Shown here: one piece after another, positions 25,775-34,201 of the stretch
Numbering within the stretch: position 1 is the stretch's first letter
Layout of the letters: every line of letters begins with the position of its first letter
Assembly (NCBI GenBank): GCA_024682835.1
Contig: JAIKYU010000106.1
Span: 1-36,215, forward strand
Length of the DNA stretch: 36,215 nt
Source: Lachnospiraceae bacterium
GTDB taxonomy: Bacteria > Bacillota > Clostridia > Lachnospirales > Lachnospiraceae
Direction of reading: 5' to 3'
Notes under the pieces: generated by a model
Told to the model about the DNA's origin: nothing
Databases searched by the model: none
What the model saw: the letters and a program-made list of their open reading frames with translations, nothing else
Made by a program: the position numbers and the translations under genes

Positions 25775-28753
25775 TCAGCCTCCCAGGATTTCGCTGATAT
25801 CCTCGTACCGCACCTCATCGGCCGCCGCGATCAGCGCGCTGCAGCGATCCTTTTCATTATCCGGAATGCGGTAATTCTTCAGTCCTTCAATCATATCGAC
25901 CACCGTATCATAGTCGCTCACCGACAGGAATTCACTGATCGCGGTGTACAGCTCCTTCAGTTCCTCCTCGCTGATCGGCTCCAGACTGCTCTCCTCGGGT
26001 CCGTCCTTCGCGGCCAGAGGCGCGAGTGCTTTTCCGATCCTCCTGTATCTCTCCAGCAGTTCGCCGATATGCGCGCCGAGCTTTTCGGTATCTCCCTCAT
26101 TTCCTGCGTTTTCAAGCTCCTGCGCGAGCTCTCCCAGATCCGTTGCCCCTATGATACGGGAGGAGCTCTTCATCGCATGGATCCGGATCGTTGCATTCTT
26201 GATGTCACCATTTTTCCAGAACTGCTCCGTCTCGTCCGCCTGCTTCGCAACCGTACCTGCCAGAATCGTCAGGGTTTCGAGATACGCCTCCCTGCTGCCG
26301 CAGTTTTTCAGTCCGGTCTCCGCATCGACCTCATCGATGCTCTTCACAAAGTCAGGGATCAGTGAAGCCTCGTCTGCATCAGCCTCCGCGTCCGATCCGG
26401 CAGAGCCCTCCTCACCTTCATCCTCCGGATGCAGCACCTTCTCCTCCGGAAGATACTCAACAAGCATCTCTTCAAGTTTTACGGAATCGATCGGTTTGGT
26501 AAGATAATTGTCAAATCCGGCGGCAAGATATTTCTCACGGGCGCCGAAGATGGCATTGGCGGTGAGGCAGATCACCGGCGTCTCATGATTGGGATCGTTC
26601 TCCCGCGCACGCAGCTCCTGAAGCGTCTGGATGCCGTCCTTGTCCGGCATCATGTGATCCAGGAAAATGATATCATATTTCCTGTCAAAGGCCTTGGACA
26701 GGCACTCCTCACCGTTTACCGCGGTATCGATCTTAACCTGCGTCTGTTTCAGGAGACTGGTGAACACCGTCAGATTCATCGGCGTATCATCGACCACCAG
26801 GATCTCCGCTTCAGGTGCTCTGAATTTCTCCCGGTATTTCCTGCGGCTGCCGAGCGCGGCCCTGTATGCAGCCTCGTAGTCGCCCAGTGCCGTCCACTCG
26901 ACGACCGTCTGCTTCAGGCTAAAGGAGAACTTCGAGCCGAGGCCGTAGACGCTTTCTACCTCAAGCACAGAGCCCATCATTTCGAGCAGGCGCTTCGTGA
27001 TGCTCATGCCAAGGCCCGTACCCTCGACGTTTCGGTTGCGCTTCTCCTCGATCCGGTCGAACTCGGAGAAGAGCTTTTTCATATCCTCCTCCTTGATGCC
27101 GATGCCGGTATCCTTGACCGCGACCTGCAGCAGGACGCTGTCCGGTTCGTCTGCGATCCTTTCATAATCCACACAGAACGTGACGGAGCCCTTCTCCGTA
27201 TATTTTACCGCATTGGTCAGGATGTTCGTAATGATCTGCTTTATTCTGACCTCATCGCCGTGCAGAAGCTTCGGAACCTCCGTACTGATCTCAAATTCAA
27301 GCTTCAGTCCCTTGGCATCCGCCTTTGTCTGGATCATATTCACAAGGTCGTTGATGACAGAGGAAAGATCGTAATCGACGGGAATGATCTCCATCTTACC
27401 CGCCTCGATCTTGGAGAAGTCCAATATGTCATTTACAAGTCCGAGCAGGGTGGATCCTGCCGACCTGATGTTCTCCGAATATCCGAGAATAGTCTTGTCA
27501 TCGCACTCACGAAGGATCATCTCGTTCATACCGAGCACCGCATTGATCGGGGTCCGAATCTCGTGAGACATACTGGACAGAAATGCCGATTTGGCCTCAC
27601 TTGCGGCAATCGCGCGATCAGACACATCGATCAGTCGTTCTCTCTCTCTTCTTTCCTTGTCTATATCCTCCGTCACCCATAGAATACGGGCAATCTTTCC
27701 ATCATCTCCTCTTTTGGATACGATAATACGTCCACGTTTCCATTCCTTTTTCGGATTCATGACCTCCTTTGTCCATATATCCGTATCACGCATCCTGTCA
27801 TTAATGGTGCTTAGATTTATCGCCTCTAGCAGATCTTCATCTATACATGATGGATCTATAGTGCTTTTAACCATGATATTCACAATCTGCTGAAGATCCA
27901 TCTGTTTATTATCTAATACCGCATCAGCGGATAAATATCCGGCACGGAGCTCACGATACGCATTCTTTTCAAGGTCGAGTTCATGCATTGAATTGTAAAT
28001 ATTTGCAAGGGAAGAAATGATTTCCATCTGCTCCCTGTTCTTCTGCTCTGCCCTCTCCTTTAACTCCTTTGCATGATTCAGATCGATCAGCACAAACACA
28101 TACAGCATCACGCATGTAGCGACAATAAAAATGTCGGTTATGGACAGTCCGTATATGAAGAATTGTATAAAAGAACCGGCAAAAGGAGCTATCGTGAACA
28201 AAAGGAGGGAGATCCTGATGTCTTTGTTGATCTTCTTATAATACTGACAGATGACTGTCAGAAGTATTATGAAAACAGCCAGAGGGGTGACATAACAGAC
28301 CGCGAAGGCCCATGAGCGATGATACAGATTCTGCTCATCGATCACATAATAGTATTTGCCGAAGATGTTTCCGATGATAAGGATCTCACTGATACCGGCA
28401 AGAACATAGATCCATTTCAGGCGCCCGGGAGTCTTTTTTAATCCGACGTCGTTCTTCAGAATATCATGGATATAAAAGGTAAGTCCGCCCATGAGGATCG
28501 GCATCATCGCAAAGGTCATGAGATTGCCGGCCCGCACCATCCAATAGCCGGGTTCGCTCATATCCCCTCTGTAGATATAGGCAAACCTCTCGAATACGAG
28601 CAGGATCGTCCCGCCGATTTCCATTATCATAAGTGCGGCTTTCCTGCTTTTTCCCAGTGAATCGGTCAGAAAGACAAAAAAAGCCGTCATGGCACAGATA
28701 CTGCTTAGCGAGAGCATGATATCTATCTGATGTCTTATGAGAAAATCAAGCAT
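25775..28753 (-). CDS. Seven-TM hybrid histidine kinase with receiver and HPt
   Basis: A 992-residue hybrid kinase. Residues 1-225 have seven hydrophobic segments. A coiled stretch and a PAS-like region (about 260-365) follow. HisKA has the phospho-His in SHEIRTP (His397). The HATPase shows NAVKYTE, DTGIG and GTGLGMSI (to about 615). A receiver domain has ILVVDD and Asp699 in IFLDHMMP, with Lys in YLTKPID. The C-terminal HPt has His859 in IHAMKSSSR. This gives a complete His-Asp-His relay in one chain. The stand-alone regulator follows 83 bp downstream, and the HD-GYP gene ends 85 bp upstream. The signal sensed is unknown. Confidence 0.93.
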   Translation of the reverse strand: MLDFLIRHQIDIMLSLSSICAMTAFFVFLTDSLGKSRKAALMIMEIGGTILLVFERFAYIYRGDMSEPGYWMVRAGNLMTFAMMPILMGGLTFYIHDILKNDVGLKKTPGRLKWIYVLAGISEILIIGNIFGKYYYVIDEQNLYHRSWAFAVCYVTPLAVFIILLTVICQYYKKINKDIRISLLLFTIAPFAGSFIQFFIYGLSITDIFIVATCVMLYVFVLIDLNHAKELKERAEQKNREQMEIISSLANIYNSMHELDLEKNAYRELRAGYLSADAVLDNKQMDLQQIVNIMVKSTIDPSCIDEDLLEAINLSTINDRMRDTDIWTKEVMNPKKEWKRGRIIVSKRGDDGKIARILWVTEDIDKERRERERLIDVSDRAIAASEAKSAFLSSMSHEIRTPINAVLGMNEMILRECDDKTILGYSENIRSAGSTLLGLVNDILDFSKIEAGKMEIIPVDYDLSSVINDLVNMIQTKADAKGLKLEFEISTEVPKLLHGDEVRIKQIITNILTNAVKYTEKGSVTFCVDYERIADEPDSVLLQVAVKDTGIGIKEEDMKKLFSEFDRIEEKRNRNVEGTGLGMSITKRLLEMMGSVLEVESVYGLGSKFSFSLKQTVVEWTALGDYEAAYRAALGSRRKYREKFRAPEAEILVVDDTPMNLTVFTSLLKQTQVKIDTAVNGEECLSKAFDRKYDIIFLDHMMPDKDGIQTLQELRARENDPNHETPVICLTANAIFGAREKYLAAGFDNYLTKPIDSVKLEEMLVEYLPEEKVLHPEDEGEEGSAGSDAEADADEASLIPDFVKSIDEVDAETGLKNCGSREAYLETLTILAGTVAKQADETEQFWKNGDIKNATIRIHAMKSSSRIIGATDLGELAQELENAGNEGDTEKLGAHIGELLERYRRIGKALAPLAAKDGPEESSLEPISEEELKELYTAISEFLSVSDYDTVVDMIEGLKNYRIPDNEKDRCSALIAAADEVRYEDISEILGG

Positions 28754-28838
28754 GATCCTGTCTCCCTTTCAGCGTTATTGATCCTCGGCAGCTGTATCCC
28801 CTGCATTGGTCTGACCAGCTTCTGCTTTCGTCTTTACC

Positions 28839-30914
28839 CTATCTCACGATCCTGATATCCGTCAAGGCCACCTGATCACCAGTCAATGCGGCATAAACCT
28901 TTACATCGGGGCTCAGGTGTGTAATGTTTCTGATCTTGATCCCCCGATTGTCGGTTGTCATCATGAGCCGGTTCCCCTTTCGCTCAAAAGAGATCCTGCT
29001 GTCAAAGCCCTTTTTATTCTGCTCCTTCCAATCGTCCCAGCCGGTAAATTCGTTTGTCTTTTCTACCGTCAGTTCGTTCTTGACCTCATCCTCCTGGGAA
29101 TCCCAGTTCTCTCCGTCCATCCGGATGAGGGCGCACTCGTGATATCCTTCTCCGTTTATGATCCCATCCTCGGAAGTGAAAATCACAATAAACGGACAAT
29201 GCCAGATCAGTCTTGCCGTGGGAAGACTCATGGTATGAAATCTGATTTCCATCCCATTCGTCACAGGGAAGGGCTCGGAGTGGGCATGCCGGAATCCATC
29301 CACCTGCACATTCGGAATGTCCCCCTCGATCCGGTCAATATAACTGACAAGCGGGGCAATCCTGGGAATATAATCCTCCGTAATGGGCACATCAAGATTC
29401 GCAATGGAAACATTCTGTATATGGCATTGCTCTCCTGTCAGCGCGATGTAGGCATATCTGGTGCTGTCGGGAAGGGCGACAATGACGCTGATGGTTCTTG
29501 CTCCGTCGTCAATCCTGATCAGCAGGTGATCCCTCACTCTCACTGCCTCAACCTTATAGTCCGTGCCGGCTGCGGGATCGGATTTACGGCCGGCCGCATC
29601 CGCATTCGGCTCAATGCTGGTTTCCGCCTTTCGTGCTCCGGTGACAACCACGCTGCCGTTAAACCAGATCTCCGCATATTCATAATAGTTGAGATCCTTT
29701 ATGGTCTTTTCCTCATCATGGACTCGGCCGTCAAGGGAATCAAACAGGATCATCGTGGGAATGGATTTGTCGGCGGCATGATCATCCATCGGTACCGAGC
29801 GCAGCTGTATCGTCGTTTTCCCCAGTGCAACCAGGATTCCTTCCGATATCTCATCCCTGTACTGCCCGCAGACAAGCTCGCTCCTGCCGGAAAGCTCCTT
29901 TACCTCGACGCGCTCCTTCATGGTGTATGCCGAATCGAGGTCGATCAGATGCTGCATGATCTTCGCGATCTCAGGATCGAACTGTGTACCGGAGCCCTTC
30001 ACAATCTCCTCGCGCACGATCTGCTGAGGCATGGCATCACGGTAGCTTCTGTTTGACGACATGGCGTCATATGCGTCCGCCACGGCAATGATCCTGGCTA
30101 TTTCAGGGATATCGCTGCCTTTCAGCTTCTGCGGGTAGCCCTTTCCGTCATATCTCTCATGATGGTTGTTGGCTCCGATGGAAAGATAAGGATACTCGCT
30201 GATCCCGGAAAGGATCTCCTTCCCGAGGGACGTGTGATGCTTGATCGATTCATACTCCTCCTCCGTGAGCTTGCCCTTTTTGCTCAATATGGCATCCTTG
30301 ATGCCAATCTTGCCCACATCATGGAGCAGCGCCGCATAGTAGATCTCTCTGCACTCATCCTCGTTCTTCCCCAGATACTCCGCGATCTTTTGGGAATACT
30401 CCGCGACCCGCTGGGAATGCCCGCGCGAATACTCATCCTTCGCATCAATCGCATTGACAAGCGCGGCAGCCGTCTGCTCAAACAACCGCTCCGCCCCCTT
30501 CTGACGTGCCTTGACATAATCCAGTTCAATTGCCTGGAGGCTCGCGATCTGCCTGTTTCTGCGGTCGATCAGGATCACCACCAGCACAACCAGCAGATTG
30601 TTGAACATTCCGGGAAGCGTTGATGCGTCATGCCTCATCAACATCCCCATCAGATTCATCGGAAAATTGAGAAGAAGAAGCGCCAGCGCCGTGATAAAGC
30701 CTGTCTTCCCGGCATACACGACCATGACGATCAGGCACATGTTGGCAAACGAGGAAAGAATCCCGGTAAACATGGTCAGTGAAAAATTCATTCCCAGCAC
30801 AGCTATATTGGCATCGACTCGTGAAACTTTGATGAGATAAACCGTGCTGACAGAATACAGCAGCAGGAGCACAAAGTATAAGGTCGAGATCCTTTTACTC
30901 TTTTTGGTCTTCAT
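28839..30914 (-). CDS. Membrane HD-GYP protein with unknown C-terminal beta-rich region
   Basis: A 691-residue protein. Residues 10-117 hold four or five hydrophobic segments. The HD-GYP domain (about 150-330) has His166, HDVGKIG (198-204), HH (226-227), HHERYDGKGYPQ (251-262) and ADAYDAMSSNRSYR. HD-GYP domains hydrolyse cyclic-di-GMP. The last 360 residues match no domain I know. They look beta-rich and contain two similar segments, YAYIALTGEQCHIQNVSI (487-504) and VYAALTGDQVALTDIRI (673-689). It heads the likely operon with the hybrid kinase and regulator. SD GAGGAAA precedes ATG. Confidence 0.88.
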   Translation of the reverse strand: MKTKKSKRISTLYFVLLLLYSVSTVYLIKVSRVDANIAVLGMNFSLTMFTGILSSFANMCLIVMVVYAGKTGFITALALLLLNFPMNLMGMLMRHDASTLPGMFNNLLVVLVVILIDRRNRQIASLQAIELDYVKARQKGAERLFEQTAAALVNAIDAKDEYSRGHSQRVAEYSQKIAEYLGKNEDECREIYYAALLHDVGKIGIKDAILSKKGKLTEEEYESIKHHTSLGKEILSGISEYPYLSIGANNHHERYDGKGYPQKLKGSDIPEIARIIAVADAYDAMSSNRSYRDAMPQQIVREEIVKGSGTQFDPEIAKIMQHLIDLDSAYTMKERVEVKELSGRSELVCGQYRDEISEGILVALGKTTIQLRSVPMDDHAADKSIPTMILFDSLDGRVHDEEKTIKDLNYYEYAEIWFNGSVVVTGARKAETSIEPNADAAGRKSDPAAGTDYKVEAVRVRDHLLIRIDDGARTISVIVALPDSTRYAYIALTGEQCHIQNVSIANLDVPITEDYIPRIAPLVSYIDRIEGDIPNVQVDGFRHAHSEPFPVTNGMEIRFHTMSLPTARLIWHCPFIVIFTSEDGIINGEGYHECALIRMDGENWDSQEDEVKNELTVEKTNEFTGWDDWKEQNKKGFDSRISFERKGNRLMMTTDNRGIKIRNITHLSPDVKVYAALTGDQVALTDIRIVR

Positions 30915-30967
30915 ATTGCTTTGATTTCCTCATGGATCAGGCAGTACAAATGCACAAATACGGCATT

Positions 30968-30976
30968 ATTATAACA
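30968..30976 (-). promoter_or_regulatory. Extended -10 promoter of the HD-GYP gene
   Basis: Minus strand: TGTTATAAT (TATAAT at 30968-30973, TG at 30975-30976). No strong -35 is visible. It lies 54 bp before the start codon. Confidence 0.45.
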
Positions 30977-31021
30977 CAGAATCGCAATATTTCCGAATGA
31001 AAAATGACTTTGAAGCGAAAA

Positions 31022-31036
31022 TGAAAATCATTCCTA
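31022..31036 (+). promoter_or_regulatory. FUR-family (Zur-like) box 1
   Basis: TGAAAATCATTCCTA fits the 7-1-7 FUR-family pattern and ends 6 bp before the -35 of the zinc-binding protein promoter. Box 2 (31072-31086, opposite strand) matches it at 12 of 15 bases. Confidence 0.6.
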
Positions 31037-31042
31037 AATTAC

Positions 31043-31071
31043 TTGACAAGCGAAAACGTGGTCGTTATAAT
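31043..31071 (+). promoter_or_regulatory. Consensus promoter of the zinc-binding lipoprotein gene
   Basis: TTGACA (31043-31048), 17-bp spacer, TATAAT (31066-31071): a perfect sigma-A consensus. Predicted start is near 31078, inside Zur-like box 2. Confidence 0.9.
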
Positions 31072-31086
31072 TGGGAACGATTCTCA
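31072..31086 (-). promoter_or_regulatory. FUR-family (Zur-like) box 2
   Basis: TGAGAATCGTTCCCA on the minus strand, directly after the -10. Together with box 1 the shared sequence is TGARAATCRTTCCYA. A bound repressor would block the start site. Confidence 0.6.
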
Positions 31087-31122
31087 AATTTGAACGGAAT
31101 ACATGATATTCTTTAGCGCAAT

Positions 31123-31131
31123 GGGGGGGGG
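31123..31131 (+). repeat. Nine-G homopolymer tract at the ribosome-binding site
   Basis: Nine G residues end one base before ATG 31133. They take the place of the Shine-Dalgarno and lie just after another ATG at 31121. In-frame ATG 31103 lies upstream of the tract. Confidence 0.9.
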
Positions 31132-31132
31132 T

Positions 31133-32209
31133 ATGAAAAAGATCATTTCTGTTCTTATCGCTGCATTCCTTACAACCGGTTGTCTTTCCGCGTGCGGGTC
31201 GGCAAATCACGCGAATGTGAACGCAAGTGCCGGTCATGACAGACTTCAGATCGTGACCACCATTTTCCCCGAGTATGACTGGGTCATGAACATTCTCGGT
31301 GACAATCCCGCAAACGCGGAAGTCACCATGCTGCTGGATAACGGCGTGGATCTTCACAGTTATCAGCCTTCTGCTGATGATATCCTCAAGGTATCCACCT
31401 GCGACATGTTCATCTATGTGGGCGGAGAATCCGACAAATGGGTGAAAGATGCACTAAAGGAGACCACCAACAAGGATATGGTCGTGATCAACCTGCTCGA
31501 TATCCTCGGCGATTCCGTCAAGGAAGAAGAACTGGTGGAAGGAATGCAGGAAAGCGAGCATGAACACGAAGAGGAGGCCGGTGAACATGAAGATGCCGAT
31601 GAGCATGAACACGAAGAGGAGGCCGGTGAACATGAAGATGCCGATGAGCACGAACACGAGGAGGGCGAAGTCGAATATGACGAGCACGTATGGCTGTCGC
31701 TTCAGAATGCCGCGGCTTTGACCGCGCACATCGGGGAAGAGCTTCAGCGGATCGATGCGGCAAACGCACAGATTTACAAGACAAACTGTGACGCCTATAT
31801 AAAAAAACTGAACGACCTTGATAATCAATACAGCGACGCTGTAGCTGCCGCTCCCGTCCACACGCTTCTGTTCGGAGACCGTTTCCCGTTCCGATATCTC
31901 ACGGACGACTACGGGCTGACCTATTACGCTGCTTTTGCCGGATGCTCAGCCGAAACAGAGGCAAGCTTTGAGACCATTACATTCCTCTCCGGAAAGATGG
32001 ACGAACTGTCCTTACACGCAGTGATGACCATCGAAGGCAATGACCACAGAATCGCCGAAACAATCATACAGAACACAGGCGCGAAGGACCAGCAGATCCT
32101 GTCCATGGATTCCATGCAGTCAACCACGTCCAAAGATGTGGCGAACGGAGAAACCTATCTGTCTGTTATGGAAAAGAACCTGACAGCCCTTAAAGAAGCG
32201 CTGAAGTAA
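31133..32209 (+). CDS. Zinc-type ABC transporter substrate-binding lipoprotein (AdcA/ZnuA-like)
   Basis: A 358-residue cluster A-I metal-binding lipoprotein; lipobox LSAC gives Cys21. Metal ligands are visible as His75 (DLHSYQPSADD) and His185 (DEHVWLSL). The C-terminal lobe has FGDRFPFRY (Asp249) and AGCSAETEASFETI, as in clostridial zinc/manganese receptors. A His/Glu/Asp-rich loop (about 142-178) sits between the two His motifs, as in zinc receptors, and is built from a duplicated 15-residue unit. No permease or ATPase gene is adjacent, so it is an orphan receptor here. ATG 31133 is chosen for the signal peptide. The Zur-like boxes support zinc control. The stop lies 1 bp from the convergent lipoprotein gene. 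Confidence 0.9.
   Translation: MKKIISVLIAAFLTTGCLSACGSANHANVNASAGHDRLQIVTTIFPEYDWVMNILGDNPANAEVTMLLDNGVDLHSYQPSADDILKVSTCDMFIYVGGESDKWVKDALKETTNKDMVVINLLDILGDSVKEEELVEGMQESEHEHEEEAGEHEDADEHEHEEEAGEHEDADEHEHEEGEVEYDEHVWLSLQNAAALTAHIGEELQRIDAANAQIYKTNCDAYIKKLNDLDNQYSDAVAAAPVHTLLFGDRFPFRYLTDDYGLTYYAAFAGCSAETEASFETITFLSGKMDELSLHAVMTIEGNDHRIAETIIQNTGAKDQQILSMDSMQSTTSKDVANGETYLSVMEKNLTALKEALK
31556..31666 (+). repeat. 45-bp perfect tandem repeat in the His-rich loop
   Basis: Bases 31556-31600 and 31601-31645 are identical; a partial third unit runs to 31666 with small changes. Each unit encodes EHEHEEEAGEHEDAD. The length is a multiple of three, so copy-number change keeps the frame. Confidence 0.95.
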
Positions 32210-32210
32210 A

Positions 32211-33284
32211 TTATGGCTCAAGATAATCCCATACATTAAGCACTTCGTCAGTCCGGTTTTCCCCGTCGGTAATTCCGGGAACACTCTCGGTGACATGGGT
32301 GTCTCCCGAGCTGCGATCAATATAGTAGCGGATCTGTGCGCCGGTATAGGAGCGGAACAACACAACGATCTCGAAATCCGTGCTGGCTTCCACATCCCAG
32401 TAGGTCTCATACTCCCCGTCCTTCACAATGCCTTCCAGGTCAGGGTTATTGAGACAGCAATACTTTTGGATCGCCAAAACCGCCTGCTCATCCGTGATTT
32501 CCTTTTCCAGTCCGTGATCATGCCTGTAACGGGCAATGTTCTGGCGATGCTGGGAGCGCACCCAATCCTCCTCAAATGCCCTGCCGTCGCCACGAAGCCT
32601 GTAGTTTGACATGGAATCGGACACCAGCACAAGATCGTCCTCAAACGGCTGATCCGAAGACGCATCCCTGACCTCATCATATACGATCACAAACACCAGC
32701 TTTTCCACGCCGTAATATGCGGTCTCATCATACGACCCGGAAGGCTGTATGCCGAGGTCATAATAATCCAGACACGCACCGATGTAATCCACGATGCCGT
32801 CATCCGTAATCCCATCGAGCCCGGACGATGTATGAATATACACCTTCACGTCGCCGGACTTGTCGAACACCACCTCCGTGGTGTCCGGGAGCATGCCGTA
32901 TCGCGCGTCGATCTCGTTTTTCCCGGTCTGATCTGCTGCTGCCATGACCTGCCCCAGATAATCGGTTTTGATGTACCGATGCCAGCTCGAACGTCCCATA
33001 CCCTGTACCGGCGTGATGTGCCTTATGCTGCTGTAGAAATGAACCTTGAGTCCGTCCCTGTCAGGCAGTGTCACTTCCCATACATCGGTGCCTCCCTCGA
33101 GGAAATCGGTGCCCGACTCATATCCGGTCTTTTTGAGCTCCGTGAAGCGATCCGTGATGATCATCGATATGAAGTGACGCATCTGTGATTTGTTGTATCT
33201 GAATAAAGGTCTCATACCGCACCCTGTCATGCAGATGACAATGAACAGCATGGTGACAACGATTACGGGTATTCTTTTGCTCAT
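32211..33284 (-). CDS. Lipoprotein of unknown function
   Basis: A 357-residue protein I do not recognise. The signal peptide MSKRIPVIVVTMLFIVICMTGCG has lipobox MTGC (Cys22). The mature part is acidic, mixed alpha/beta by eye, with no catalytic motif I can name. SD GGAGGGAAG precedes ATG. It stands alone between the zinc-type binding protein (tail to tail, 1 bp apart) and the HD-domain gene (divergent). Confidence 0.8.
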   Translation of the reverse strand: MSKRIPVIVVTMLFIVICMTGCGMRPLFRYNKSQMRHFISMIITDRFTELKKTGYESGTDFLEGGTDVWEVTLPDRDGLKVHFYSSIRHITPVQGMGRSSWHRYIKTDYLGQVMAAADQTGKNEIDARYGMLPDTTEVVFDKSGDVKVYIHTSSGLDGITDDGIVDYIGACLDYYDLGIQPSGSYDETAYYGVEKLVFVIVYDEVRDASSDQPFEDDLVLVSDSMSNYRLRGDGRAFEEDWVRSQHRQNIARYRHDHGLEKEITDEQAVLAIQKYCCLNNPDLEGIVKDGEYETYWDVEASTDFEIVVLFRSYTGAQIRYYIDRSSGDTHVTESVPGITDGENRTDEVLNVWDYLEP

Positions 33285-33306
33285 ATCATCTTCCCTCCGG
33301 CTCTAA

Positions 33307-33336
33307 ATCATATCATATGATGTCCCGGAATCTCAA
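33307..33336 (-). promoter_or_regulatory. Probable promoter of the unknown lipoprotein gene
   Basis: Minus strand: TTGAGA (33331-33336), 18 bp, TATGAT (33307-33312). A second TATGAT copy overlaps at 33312-33317. Confidence 0.45.
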
Positions 33337-33368
33337 CCTCATGTTGACAATAACCCTGTTTTGCATCA

Positions 33369-33377
33369 TGCTATAAT
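33369..33377 (+). promoter_or_regulatory. Extended -10 promoter of the HD-CDF gene pair
   Basis: TGCTATAAT with TATAAT at 33372-33377. A TTGACA at 33344-33349 is 22 bp upstream, too far for a normal spacer, so recognition probably rests on the extended -10. Confidence 0.55.
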
Positions 33378-33415
33378 AAACAAGATATCTTACTGAGGAT
33401 GCATACAATCAATCA

Positions 33416-34201
33416 ATGAACAGACAGAGCTTTGAAATACAGATCGACCGGAAAAAGGCGGATCGTGCGTTCGCGGAATATGCGGCGGGATATGATGCGG
33501 AAAACATCAAAATCCGGTTAAAAATCGACCATACCTATCGGGTGGCGTCCTTTACGGAACGGATCGCGGAGAGTCTGTCTCTTGACCGGACGGATGTTGA
33601 TTTTGCCTGGTTGTCCGGCATGCTTCATGATATCGGCCGCTTTGAGCAGCTGAAGCGGTACGGTACATTCCTTGACCGGATGTCTGTGGATCACGCGGAG
33701 CTTGGGGCGGACATTCTCTTTGAGGATGGGCTGATCAGCGCCTTTACGGAGATGGACCATGCACCGGAACGCAGGATGATGCTGGAAAGGGCGATCCGTC
33801 TGCACAACAAGCTGACGCTGCCGGAAGATCTGGATGATCAGACGCGGATGTTCTCCAATATTCTGCGGGATGCGGACAAATGCGATATCTTTCGGGTGTT
33901 GACCGAGCCGCCGTTTGATGAGCGGAACCGAAAGATCATGCAGACAAAAGAGCCGGCAAGAGACAGTGTGATGCAATATGTCAGGAAGCATCAATGCGTT
34001 CCGAGGAACACGGAATACACGGCTTTTGAGGGCCTCATATCCCAATGCTGTATGGCGTTTGAGCTTGTCTATCCGGAAAGCAGACGGATCGTCAGAGAAC
34101 AGGGGTATCTTGATTCGCTCATGAACCTCGAACTGCAGGAAGAGCCAGGCAGACAGATGGCCGAACTGAAAAAGGAGCTGGATAAATTCAATGACGGATG
34201 A
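33416..34201 (+). CDS. HD-domain phosphohydrolase
   Basis: A 261-residue cytoplasmic protein of the HD superfamily. Metal-site residues are His39, the HD pair His71-Asp72 in GMLHDIGRFEQ, His93 in VDHAELG and a late Asp in LRDADKCDIFRV (about 152-157). HD proteins hydrolyse phosphate esters or nucleotides; the substrate is not evident. ATG 33416 has a distant GAGG (about 17 bp). A 6-codon frame at 33399 ends in a TGA that overlaps this ATG and could couple translation. The gene overlaps the CDF transporter by 11 bp, so the two form a unit. Confidence 0.85.
   Translation: MNRQSFEIQIDRKKADRAFAEYAAGYDAENIKIRLKIDHTYRVASFTERIAESLSLDRTDVDFAWLSGMLHDIGRFEQLKRYGTFLDRMSVDHAELGADILFEDGLISAFTEMDHAPERRMMLERAIRLHNKLTLPEDLDDQTRMFSNILRDADKCDIFRVLTEPPFDERNRKIMQTKEPARDSVMQYVRKHQCVPRNTEYTAFEGLISQCCMAFELVYPESRRIVREQGYLDSLMNLELQEEPGRQMAELKKELDKFNDG

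Noticed and set aside
28754..28838. Cyclic-di-GMP riboswitch in the HD-GYP/kinase gap (GGGTAAAGACGAAAGC)
   Set aside because: It has some likeness to GEMM segments, but the GACGCAAAGCC core and the second stem are missing.
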